Assembly (NCBI GenBank): GCA_905234075.1
Contig: CAJOGI010000002.1
Location: 264,142-328,141 of the forward strand
Direction: 5' to 3'
From: an uncultured Synergistales bacterium
GTDB taxonomy: Bacteria; Synergistota; Synergistia; Synergistales; Aminobacteriaceae
DNA length: 64,000 nt
Under the pieces are notes generated by a model. The model was not told the origin of the DNA. It searched no databases and worked only from the letters and a program-made list of their open reading frames with translations. The position numbers and the translations under genes were made by a program. Of the stretch, positions 17,289 to 25,178 are shown one piece after another. Positions within the stretch are counted from its first letter, which is position 1, and every line of letters starts with the position of its first letter.

Positions 17289-17876
17289 ATGAAGAGAATG
17301 AAGAAAAATTTTTTGCCATCAATATTTTTTATTTTATTCGTGTCTTTTATGTCCGGCACTGCTTCGGCTCAATCACTGTGGGACGATAACACGAGCTGGT
17401 ATTCTGATGCCAGGCCCGGCAAGGTCGGCGACATCATAACAGTATTAATTAATGAGCGGACGGACGCTAAGGACGAAGCCACTACTGAAGTTACGAAAAG
17501 TGCAGCTAGCCAAGTCAACGAAGGCACGGGAATTTTAAGATTTATAAAGGCGTTGACCTTTTCAGCAAATAACAGCTCAACCGGCGAAGGCACAACCGAA
17601 CGCAAACATCACGCAACGGGAACTCTTGCCTGCCTAGTAACTGAAGTTTTGCCCAACGGAAATTTAGTTATCGAAGGCACACGCGATATCAGGACGAGCG
17701 AAGAGACGCTGCAGTTTCAATTATTCGGGGTTATACGTCCGCAAGATGTCAACGCCGACAATCAAATTAACAGCTCTTTAATCGCTAATGCTGAAATCGC
17801 CGTCAAGGGGCGCGGAGTAATCTCACGCACTCAAAAAGTCGGACTAATCACGCAGATTTTACAGACGGTCTTTTAA
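17289..17876 (+). CDS. flgH: Flagellar L-ring protein FlgH
   Basis: A 195-residue outer-membrane ring subunit. A signal peptide runs to the SGTASAQ cleavage region (about residue 30). FlgH motifs follow: SLWDDNTSW, GKVGDIITVLINERTDAKDEA, and the C-terminal GVIRPQDVNADNQINSSLIA and VGLITQ. It lacks the classical lipobox Cys of enterobacterial FlgH. Start ATG 17289 has AAGGAG eight bases upstream. The presence of L- and P-ring genes shows a diderm envelope. It begins the flgH-flgI-flgJ unit. Confidence 0.94.
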   Translation: MKRMKKNFLPSIFFILFVSFMSGTASAQSLWDDNTSWYSDARPGKVGDIITVLINERTDAKDEATTEVTKSAASQVNEGTGILRFIKALTFSANNSSTGEGTTERKHHATGTLACLVTEVLPNGNLVIEGTRDIRTSEETLQFQLFGVIRPQDVNADNQINSSLIANAEIAVKGRGVISRTQKVGLITQILQTVF

Positions 17877-17879
17877 TTC

Positions 17880-17908
17880 AGGCAGGAGTTAGGAGTTAGG
17901 AGGTAGGA
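17880..17908 (+). repeat. TAGGAGT-like heptamer array before flgI
   Basis: Contains GGAGTTAGGAGGTAGGAAG: units of seven bases. The AGGAGG within it lies at Shine-Dalgarno distance from the flgI start GTG 17910, so a repeat unit serves as the ribosome site. Confidence 0.65.
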
Positions 17909-17909
17909 A

Positions 17910-19043
17910 GTGAAAATGAAGAAAATTTTTTTGATTTTAATTTTTATTTTTGCTGCGTGTGAAAATTCTTTTGCCGCTGTAAATTTGCAGGATATGGATT
18001 TTTCTCGCGTTAATCCCCGCGTCAGAATAAAAGACATAACCGACGTAGAAGGCGCAAGAAATAATCAATTAACAGGCATCGGGCTTGTTACGGGATTGAA
18101 CGGCACGGGCGACAATTCTCAAATGGCTGTTCAAATGATGCGGAACATGATGAGAAATTTCGGAGTAACTCTTGACGCTCGTTCAGTCAGGACAAGAAAT
18201 ATTGCCGTTGTAGCTTTGACCGCGAATTTACCGCCGTATGCCAGGCCCGGACAAAACATTGACGTAAACGTCAACACTATGGGCAACGCTTCGAGCCTTC
18301 AAGGGGGAATGTTAATTCAGTCGCCGTTAAGAGCTGCAGACGGAAAAGTGTACGCTGTTGCTCAAGGGCCGGTCATAGTCGGAGGAGGAAGCGCACAGGG
18401 CGCGAGCGCAACACGTACTCAAAATATCCCGACTGCCGGAAGAGTTCCCAACGGAGCAATCGTTGAGCGCGAAGTCCCAAGCGATTACACAACGGGCGGT
18501 CAGGTTGCTTTGCTATTGAGAGACCCGGACTTCACAACATCGCAGAGAATTGCCGATGCTATTAACAGAGCTTATGGAGTTGTTGCTTACGCCGCCGACG
18601 CAGGACGGGTTGAAATTAATCTGCCCGGCCAATACGTTCAAGCCCCTAATGCTTTTCTTGCGAACATGGGAGGAATTGAAATCGAGCCTGACACTACCGC
18701 GAAAGTTGCAATTAATGAACGCACCGGCACTGTAGTTATGGGAGGCAATGTCAGGATCAGCTCGGTAGGAGTTGCGCACGGAAATTTAGTTGTCGAAGTT
18801 GCAGACGATCCTAACGTGGTACAGCCGGAAAGTTTCAGCGAGGGACGCACTGTCGTAACGCGCCGAACAGATATTACGGTAGATGAAGAGGGCGGAAGCA
18901 TGATAGCAATGCCGGCGACAACGACTGTAAGAGATTTAGTACGAGTGATGAACTCATTAGGCGCGAAGCCTAGAGACATTATAGAAATTTTACAGGCCAT
19001 TGACCGCGCAGGGGCTTTGCACGGCGAATTAGTTACGATGTAA
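17910..19043 (+). CDS. flgI: Flagellar P-ring protein FlgI
   Basis: A 377-residue periplasmic ring protein around the flagellar rod. A signal sequence (KKIFLILIFIFAACENSFAAV) precedes the conserved RIKDITDVEGARNNQLTGIG (about 37-56), GLNGTGD, QNIDVNVNTMGNASSLQGG, and the C-terminal LNSLGAKPRDIIEILQ-like end. Length is typical. Starts at GTG 17910 with an AGGAGG drawn from a heptamer repeat. Confidence 0.96.
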   Translation: MKMKKIFLILIFIFAACENSFAAVNLQDMDFSRVNPRVRIKDITDVEGARNNQLTGIGLVTGLNGTGDNSQMAVQMMRNMMRNFGVTLDARSVRTRNIAVVALTANLPPYARPGQNIDVNVNTMGNASSLQGGMLIQSPLRAADGKVYAVAQGPVIVGGGSAQGASATRTQNIPTAGRVPNGAIVEREVPSDYTTGGQVALLLRDPDFTTSQRIADAINRAYGVVAYAADAGRVEINLPGQYVQAPNAFLANMGGIEIEPDTTAKVAINERTGTVVMGGNVRISSVGVAHGNLVVEVADDPNVVQPESFSEGRTVVTRRTDITVDEEGGSMIAMPATTTVRDLVRVMNSLGAKPRDIIEILQAIDRAGALHGELVTM

Positions 19044-19088
19044 GTTTAGTTTTTACAAGGGCATTATGCAGGAGGAAAATTTTTTAGA

Positions 19089-19469
19089 ATGATACACGCT
19101 ATAAACGGAATAAGCTCGTCAAAAATTATTAACACGAACATAGACCCGGAAATTCATAAAACAGACGAGGCAATAAAATTAAAAGAAAGCTGCCAGCAAT
19201 TTGAAAGCATTTTATGGTCAAAACTTTGGAAAGACATGAAAAAAACTGCCATGTCGATAAGCGGAGCCGATAAAGAACGCCCGTATAAACAGATGGAAGA
19301 TTTATCGCTCGAAATGGCGACTGATGATTTAATTGAGAGTTCAGGCGGTGCAGGATTGTGGAAGATGCTTTATGACAGCATGATCGGAAAAGTTGCTGCG
19401 GACAAAGAAGCTCAGGAACGCCGCGAGGCTGACGAAGAAGCTGCAAAATTATTTGACGTGAGGGCGTAA
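19089..19469 (+). CDS. flgJ: Rod-binding protein FlgJ (N-terminal domain only)
   Basis: A 126-residue protein matching the rod-binding domain: KESCQQFESILWSKLWKDM (about 33-51), the MEDLSLEMATDDL segment and GGAGLWKMLYDSM. The C-terminal muramidase domain found in enterobacterial FlgJ is absent, as in many other phyla; a separate wall hydrolase must open the peptidoglycan. It follows flgI in the rod-ring unit; GGAGG lies about 10 bases before the ATG. Confidence 0.9.
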   Translation: MIHAINGISSSKIINTNIDPEIHKTDEAIKLKESCQQFESILWSKLWKDMKKTAMSISGADKERPYKQMEDLSLEMATDDLIESSGGAGLWKMLYDSMIGKVAADKEAQERREADEEAAKLFDVRA

Positions 19470-19472
19470 TTT

Positions 19473-20594
19473 ATGGGTGCATTTATGTTACTGCCGATCG
19501 TTCTGATTATTTACGAGATAGCGAGCCTGATACTCCCCTTAAAAATGCCGCTATGGGGCAGGCTTTTATTCTGGCTTTTTTTATTAATCGGAATTTCAAA
19601 AGGATTTTTATATCACAGAACGCCGGACGGGTTTGAAATTTATGAACTTCCCTACGCCGCGACTCTGTTAATAACGTTCGTATTTAATTTTATTATCATA
19701 GCGGCTTTAATCTGCTTGACGAAGGACATAATTTTTTTAGCATGGAAAATTTTTTCGCGCCGTCCGTTTCCGCATTTTTATGCCGCTCTTTTTGCGTTCA
19801 GCGTAGCATTTTCTGCGACGTTATTCGGAACATACGAGGGCTTGAGGCTTCCTGACGTTAATATTCACGAAGTTTCTATAAAAAATCTCGGACGCGAATT
19901 TGACGGAATGAGAATTGCAATGCTCGTTGACATTCACGCCGACGAACTGACGAATTATAAAGCCGTTCAAAAAATCGTTGACAGGACGAACGCATTAAAG
20001 CCGGATTTAATTTTAATGCCCGGAGATTTTGTTGACGGTACAGTCAAAGCACGTTCAAAAGATTTAGAGCCTATAAAAAATCTTAAAGCTAAATTCGGCG
20101 TGCTGGGCGTAACTGGAAATCACGAATATTATTTTGATTTTCACGGCTGGATTAAAGAATTTCCGAAACTCGGCGTAAAAATGCTAATGAATGAGAATGT
20201 TGCATTAACTTCGGGCGACGCGAAATTAATTATTGCCGGTGTTCCTGACATAACGGGAAAGATGATGGGCTTGACAGCTCCTGATATAGATCTGGCGTTA
20301 AAAGATGTTCCGCAGGACGTGCCTATAATTTTAATGGATCACAGGCCCGACGCGGCGAAAGAGAACGCGAAAAAAAATATAGCTCTCCAAGTTTCTGGAC
20401 ATACTCACGGCGGACAAGTGCCGGTTATATATTCGCTTACTAAGAGAGCTAATAAGGGCTTCGTTCGCGGCTGGTACGACGTTGAAGGAATGAAATTATA
20501 TGTCAGTCCCGGAACGTCTCAATGGAACGGATTTGCCTGCAGAATTTTTGACCCGTCAGAAATAACTTTATTTATTCTGCGTTCATCGGAGTAA
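19473..20594 (+). CDS. Membrane-anchored calcineurin-like metallophosphoesterase
   Basis: 373 residues. About four hydrophobic segments occupy the first 130 residues. They are followed by a phosphoesterase domain with the metal motifs MLVDIHADE (DxH), GDFVDG, GNHEYY and SGHTHGGQVP in order. It resembles YkuE/YaeI-type enzymes that act on lipid-linked phosphates; the N-terminal helices fit a membrane substrate. It follows flgJ by three bases but is probably unrelated to flagella. The 3' end overlaps the convergent NFACT gene by 23 bases. Confidence 0.9.
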   Translation: MGAFMLLPIVLIIYEIASLILPLKMPLWGRLLFWLFLLIGISKGFLYHRTPDGFEIYELPYAATLLITFVFNFIIIAALICLTKDIIFLAWKIFSRRPFPHFYAALFAFSVAFSATLFGTYEGLRLPDVNIHEVSIKNLGREFDGMRIAMLVDIHADELTNYKAVQKIVDRTNALKPDLILMPGDFVDGTVKARSKDLEPIKNLKAKFGVLGVTGNHEYYFDFHGWIKEFPKLGVKMLMNENVALTSGDAKLIIAGVPDITGKMMGLTAPDIDLALKDVPQDVPIILMDHRPDAAKENAKKNIALQVSGHTHGGQVPVIYSLTKRANKGFVRGWYDVEGMKLYVSPGTSQWNGFACRIFDPSEITLFILRSSE

Positions 20595-22212
20595 CTCTCA
20601 AAGTTCCCGGATTAGTGTAAGTTACAAGGGCAACGGTGCCGGGCACTGAGCGGATATATTTTCGTTCCGTGTAGTCAATCGGCACTGAGCCTGCTCCTTT
20701 TCCTGACGAATGACCAGCGGCCAAGCCTGCAGCGTATTCTAAAATTTCGCGCTTTGAATTTTCAAGCTCTTCGCGTGTTGCGCCTTTTATAATTACGTGC
20801 GCTCCGGGCATCTCGTGAGCATGAAGCCAAATATCATCAGGCCGGGCCATTTTGAAAGTTACGTGCCTGTTTCCGCGTGCTGACAGTCCCACTAAAATAT
20901 TAACGTCGTCTTTCATAATATTTAGGTGCGGTGGAATTTCAGCCTGTTTCTTTTTGTGCTGTTTTAATTTTTTATCGTCCTTAGGCGTAATCCATTCGTT
21001 TAAGTCTTTTACGGCCTCGTTAAAATTTTCCGGGTCGTCAATAGCGTCAAGCAATGCACCCTGCTCTTTTAATTCTTTCACGGCAAAATTAATCGCGTCT
21101 AAATTTGCTTGAATTTCTTCGGGGTTGCCTTTAGCTTTTCGATAACGCTTGAAATATTTTTCTGCGTTGCGTGAGGGCGTTAAATTAGGGTCAAGATTTA
21201 TATCAAGCTCTTGGCCTTCCCAGTCGGTTAATTTAATATTCTCAGCGCGTTTAGGAATTTCGTAAATATGCGTCAAAATTGCTTCGCCCTTGCGTCTGAA
21301 AATTTCCGCCTCATGACATTCTTTTAGCTGTTTTAATAAGCCGTCGCGGTGGCGTTCCTTCGATTTTACGGCGCGTTTTAATTTAGCATCGATGCTGTGC
21401 AGAACTTTCTCGCGGCCTTTTCTCAATAACGGAATTAATACGCCGTGCCTTGACGCTTTCAATATATCATTGCCGAGCGAAATTGTTTCGGGGAAATTAA
21501 AATCAAGCCGCGTTAAATAATTATTTTTCTTAATAAGTTGGCAGGGGACATCTTCTCCCGATACTCCAAGCAAAGCCGAAAGCCATGAAATATTTCCGCG
21601 TTCCTCCCAGTGCGATTGAATTAACCGCGCTAAAGGCCGTCCTATGCCTTTTATATTTTGAACGTCCTCGAATTTTAACGAGCTAGTATTTTTTAATTCA
21701 ATTCCGTTAAACGCAGGGGGAGCCGTGTAAACATGTCCGGGCAAAATAGTTCTGAATGAATTTACATCGGGCGTTGAATGTTTTGCGGCCTCATCGATTT
21801 TATGATTTTCATCGAGCAATAAAAAATTCGCTACGGGTTCAGTAATTTCTAAAACTAAAAAATAACTCACGCTGACACCGGCTGAAATTCTCCGTCTTGC
21901 TTCAAATTCTAAAATTCTGTCGCTGTTAATCTGCTTTACTGAAACAATTTCTCCGCCGTGCAAAAGTCTGCTCTTCAGTGCCTCTGAAATTGACGCTTTA
22001 GACGGCGAAATTTCTTTGAGCGCGTTAATTTCATTTTGGGAAGCCGGACAAACTCCGGCCGCTCCGGAAGCCCATGATAATAAAATCCACTGCTCCGAAG
22101 AAAATTTCAGAGCAACCCAAGATTCTCCGCCCTCTATACGATTGACCCGCAAGGGCAGAATTTTTTTCAACGCCCCTGCGAGTCCTGAGATAAATTCCGG
22201 TCCAAATGCCAT
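20572..22212 (-). CDS. rqcH: NFACT family protein, RqcH-type ribosome rescue factor
   Basis: 546 residues with NFACT-N, helix-hairpin-helix, coiled-coil and NFACT-R domains. The Asp-Arg pair diagnostic for peptidyl-tRNA contact in RqcH/Rqc2 is present at about residues 98-99 (NSDRIL). The NFACT-R segment reads DDIWLHAHEMPGAHVIIKG. RqcH binds obstructed 50S subunits and adds C-terminal alanine tails to stalled peptides for degradation. The older name fibronectin-binding protein A is misleading for such proteins. The gene is convergent with and overlaps the metallophosphoesterase. Confidence 0.92.
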   Translation of the reverse strand: MAFGPEFISGLAGALKKILPLRVNRIEGGESWVALKFSSEQWILLSWASGAAGVCPASQNEINALKEISPSKASISEALKSRLLHGGEIVSVKQINSDRILEFEARRRISAGVSVSYFLVLEITEPVANFLLLDENHKIDEAAKHSTPDVNSFRTILPGHVYTAPPAFNGIELKNTSSLKFEDVQNIKGIGRPLARLIQSHWEERGNISWLSALLGVSGEDVPCQLIKKNNYLTRLDFNFPETISLGNDILKASRHGVLIPLLRKGREKVLHSIDAKLKRAVKSKERHRDGLLKQLKECHEAEIFRRKGEAILTHIYEIPKRAENIKLTDWEGQELDINLDPNLTPSRNAEKYFKRYRKAKGNPEEIQANLDAINFAVKELKEQGALLDAIDDPENFNEAVKDLNEWITPKDDKKLKQHKKKQAEIPPHLNIMKDDVNILVGLSARGNRHVTFKMARPDDIWLHAHEMPGAHVIIKGATREELENSKREILEYAAGLAAGHSSGKGAGSVPIDYTERKYIRSVPGTVALVTYTNPGTLRVTPMNAE

Positions 22213-22227
22213 AGTTAAAAATTCCTT

Positions 22228-24567
22228 TTATCTCATTAAACTTAATATACTGTTAGTCTGAATAGCGTTTGACTGTGCGAGCATAGCGGAATTTGACTCC
22301 ATTAAAATTCTAATTCTCGTAAATTCCAGCATTTCTTTAGCGTAATCAGTATCTCTGATAGTACTGTTAGCTGCGATAAGTGCCTCCATCTCGTCAGTCA
22401 AGTTGCCGATATGATGCTCAAGTCTGTTCTGCGATGCGCCGAGCTTGGCCATCTGCATAGAAACTTTATCCGTAGCTAAATCAATAATTGTTACAGAGCG
22501 CATAGCGTCTTCAAGGCTCATTACGTTTATGGAGTCAAGCCCAAGCGCGTGCGACCTCATGTCGCCGATGTTAATCATAACGTCCTCGCCTTCGCCCGTG
22601 CCGGTCTGAATTACGGTTGTGTTATCAGAAAGATGAATGGTAGCCTCGCCCGTGCTGTCGGTGAATTTGAAATTTTTATTAAAATCGTTCCATGCCGCTG
22701 CAACTCCGAACATGGGATCAAATTCGATGTCAACGTTTTTATGAATGGCTCCGACAAGCCTATTACCTACGATTTCGACTCGTTCAGCTACTAAAGAGTC
22801 ATCGTGGGTATTTCTGACGGTTACGCTGTGGCGGTTTTCTTCGGAGTGCTCAATTTCGTTAAGCCCGAATGCTTTTAATAATTCTTCGCTGCCAGAGACC
22901 GTAATTTCACCGCGCCTGCCGGTCAAAGCAGAACGAATTACAAAAGTTCCTGCGGCCGCTTCAGCTCCTGTTGTCCCGCCCTCGACGAACGAGACAAATT
23001 TTGAAGATTCATCGACATAATTTGCCTGTCCAAGCCCTAAAGCTACGGCGTTATTTAATTTTCTTGCAGCTTCGTCAAAAGTATCATCGCCATAGAGTAT
23101 AACTTTAGCCTGCCTTCCGTCGCCCTGAGTAAGCGTAATTTCTTTCGGCTCATCGAGCAAAAAATTTCCCTGATCGTCCCAGAATTTATCCGAATCTTTC
23201 AGCTGTGTCTGTCCTGTCGCGGTCTTGCTTATAAATCCTGTCGTCAGGCTCGCGATCAGAGTCTCATCTTCGACGTTATCGAAATTTTGAAAGTCCGCGC
23301 CGGTCTTCAAAAATAAATTTCCTTCAGAAACTACTCCGGTCTTTTCGTTTAATATAAAATTCGTGAATTTTATTTCTTTCCCGGCTAAATTGTCGCCGTC
23401 CATGACGTAGTGAAGGGTTTGATTTCCAAAGGGCGCACCCTCCCATTTATCATAGTATTGACCGTCAACCGTGCCTGACATATTAATTCCGACTGCGTTG
23501 TCCGCCGGAGTTTGAGCCGACACGCTGACAGTAAAAGCCGCTCCGTCCTGAATATAATCAATTCCGTGTAAATTTATGCTCACGGAGTCAGGTCCGAGAA
23601 GTTCAGACAAATTTATTTCCTGCGCGTCTTCTGTAAGCAGAATATTATCGAGCGTGGCTTTTTTAGAAACGCCCTCCTGAGTCAAAATATTGGCAGTCGC
23701 ACTCAAAGTTACGGTGTTGTCATTTTTATTGACGGCTTTCACTTCAAATAAAATGCTCGCGTTATCTACAAGCCCGTCAGAAGTATTAATCGTAAAAACG
23801 TCTTCGACAGCCGCGCTGATTTTATGAGAGCCCGTGAATTTTGCTTCCTGGCCGTCAGAACTTGAGAGCGAGAGATTATAAATTCCTGCCGGGAGGCTGC
23901 CGGTCGCATAAATATCTTCAGCCCCTAAAGAAGAATTAACCGTCTTATTCATCGAGGCGTTATCGTGCTTAATTCTGAAAATATTTGACTTTTGCGTCTG
24001 TGCTTTGCCGGCCTTAGTTTCTATGGAGAGCTTAAAATTTCCGTCAACGCTGTATTTCTGCCCGTATTGATCTATCGAACGCAGTCCGCCGTTTATGATT
24101 GCTTTTACGTTATTGTCGGAACTGCTCCACAAAATTGCGTTGTCGCCATTCAGAAGGCTTTTTCTGTTAAATTGCGTCGAGTTGCCGATTAAATCTATCT
24201 GGTCTCTGATCTCGTTGATTTCAATCTGGATATAACTTCTGTCCTGCTGTGTCAAAGCATCGTTAGCGGCTTGAACAGAGAGTTCGCGCATTCTGTTTAA
24301 CATCGACTGAGTCCGCGTTAATCCTCCGACAGCAGTCTGTATCATGCTGATGCCGTCCTGCGAATTATTGAGGGCCTTTTCCATTCCGAAGATTCTGGAT
24401 CGCATTGTCTCGCCTATAGCGAGCTCGGCGGTGTTATCTAAGTCGGCAATTTTAGTACGCAGCCCCGATGATAATTTTTCGAGCGATCTTTTCATAGCCA
24501 GCGAATTTCTCTGCATTATTCTCTGGCCTAACAGCGACGTTATATCGTGGTTCATTATCATCGACAT
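22228..24567 (-). CDS. Large divergent flagellin
   Basis: About 779 residues. The frame opens at 24627, but the flagellin start is MSMIMNHDIT at 24567, with AAGGTGAG upstream. Conserved D0/D1 ends are present at both termini. The N-terminal end carries LEKLSSGLRT and MRELSVQAANDALTQQDRSYI; the C-terminal end closes with QSNAIQTNSILSLMR. Between them lies a variable region of more than 400 residues. The usual INSAADDAAGLAISE stretch is changed to KIADLDNTAELAIGE, so it may assemble as a minor filament or fail to copolymerise freely. Its middle domain is clearly paralogous to that of the flagellin at 25179 (shared LNEKTG and GDGRQAKVILY-type blocks). It is in its own unit after the flaG terminator. 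Confidence 0.93.
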   Translation of the reverse strand: MSMIMNHDITSLLGQRIMQRNSLAMKRSLEKLSSGLRTKIADLDNTAELAIGETMRSRIFGMEKALNNSQDGISMIQTAVGGLTRTQSMLNRMRELSVQAANDALTQQDRSYIQIEINEIRDQIDLIGNSTQFNRKSLLNGDNAILWSSSDNNVKAIINGGLRSIDQYGQKYSVDGNFKLSIETKAGKAQTQKSNIFRIKHDNASMNKTVNSSLGAEDIYATGSLPAGIYNLSLSSSDGQEAKFTGSHKISAAVEDVFTINTSDGLVDNASILFEVKAVNKNDNTVTLSATANILTQEGVSKKATLDNILLTEDAQEINLSELLGPDSVSINLHGIDYIQDGAAFTVSVSAQTPADNAVGINMSGTVDGQYYDKWEGAPFGNQTLHYVMDGDNLAGKEIKFTNFILNEKTGVVSEGNLFLKTGADFQNFDNVEDETLIASLTTGFISKTATGQTQLKDSDKFWDDQGNFLLDEPKEITLTQGDGRQAKVILYGDDTFDEAARKLNNAVALGLGQANYVDESSKFVSFVEGGTTGAEAAAGTFVIRSALTGRRGEITVSGSEELLKAFGLNEIEHSEENRHSVTVRNTHDDSLVAERVEIVGNRLVGAIHKNVDIEFDPMFGVAAAWNDFNKNFKFTDSTGEATIHLSDNTTVIQTGTGEGEDVMINIGDMRSHALGLDSINVMSLEDAMRSVTIIDLATDKVSMQMAKLGASQNRLEHHIGNLTDEMEALIAANSTIRDTDYAKEMLEFTRIRILMESNSAMLAQSNAIQTNSILSLMR

Positions 24568-24589
24568 TTTTTTTCTCACCTTCTTTATT

Positions 24590-24637
24590 AAAAAATGCCC
24601 CCTCTGCCGCTTAACCCAGCCAAGCAAGCGAGGGGGG
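24590..24637 (-). terminator. Terminator after flaG
   Basis: On the minus strand the stem CCCCCTC / GAGGGGG encloses a 25-base loop with further pairing and is followed by CATTTTTT. It lies eight bases past flaG and 23 bases before the second flagellin start, separating the two genes. The GC-rich edge resembles the ends of the palindromic repeat family. Confidence 0.7.
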
Positions 24638-24644
24638 TTAAAAT

Positions 24645-25070
24645 CTATGCTTTAATGTCAAGTTTTTCTTTACGCTGTGATTCTTCTTCGCGTATTTTTT
24701 CCAAAAAATTGACAATTTCGTCCGAAGGAACTTTGCGAACAATCGTACCGTCTGCGGAACTTACCACGCTAATCTGAACAATACCGGCTTCCTCAATAAC
24801 TTCATACTTTAGATGGCGCATTTCGGAAGCCTTATCGAGAATTTTTGCTTTGACTTCTTCAGCTCTATCGTTATTTTTATCTTGAGCTTCCTGTCGCGCA
24901 GCTCGTGCAACCTTTTCAGAAATTTTTTGATTTTTTTGGCCCGGAGTATCTCCGACCATGCTGCCAAGCGTTGCAGTTCTGATTATTTTACGTTGTTCAG
25001 CCGCCTGTGATTGATAATTAAGTGGGTCGGGCAGATCATTCACGGTTACCCCATTTTCATGCTCAATCAC
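24645..25070 (-). CDS. flaG: FlaG family flagellar protein
   Basis: 141 residues. The C-terminal 55 residues are a FlaG domain (LKYEVIEEAGIVQISVVS, then GTIVRKVPSDEIVNFLEKIRE). The N-terminal half is charged and probably disordered. FlaG proteins influence filament length, and their genes are typically next to flagellin, as here. No obvious sigma28 promoter was seen directly upstream. Confidence 0.88.
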   Translation of the reverse strand: MIEHENGVTVNDLPDPLNYQSQAAEQRKIIRTATLGSMVGDTPGQKNQKISEKVARAARQEAQDKNNDRAEEVKAKILDKASEMRHLKYEVIEEAGIVQISVVSSADGTIVRKVPSDEIVNFLEKIREEESQRKEKLDIKA

Positions 25071-25093
25071 CTGCTCCCGTTCAGCGAGCTATT

Positions 25094-25125
25094 AAAAAAG
25101 GGAAGAGAGACTTACCCCCCTTCCC
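25094..25125 (-). terminator. Terminator after the main flagellin gene
   Basis: On the minus strand GGGAAG pairs with CTTCCC around a 14-base loop, followed by six T residues (25099-25094). A further stem, CTTAAAAC / GTTTTAAG, lies at 25148-25179 overlapping the stop codon region. Confidence 0.75.
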
Positions 25126-25178
25126 CCATTTGCAGCGCTTATGAAAAGTTTTAAGGGTCAGTAAAGACTTTCTTAAAA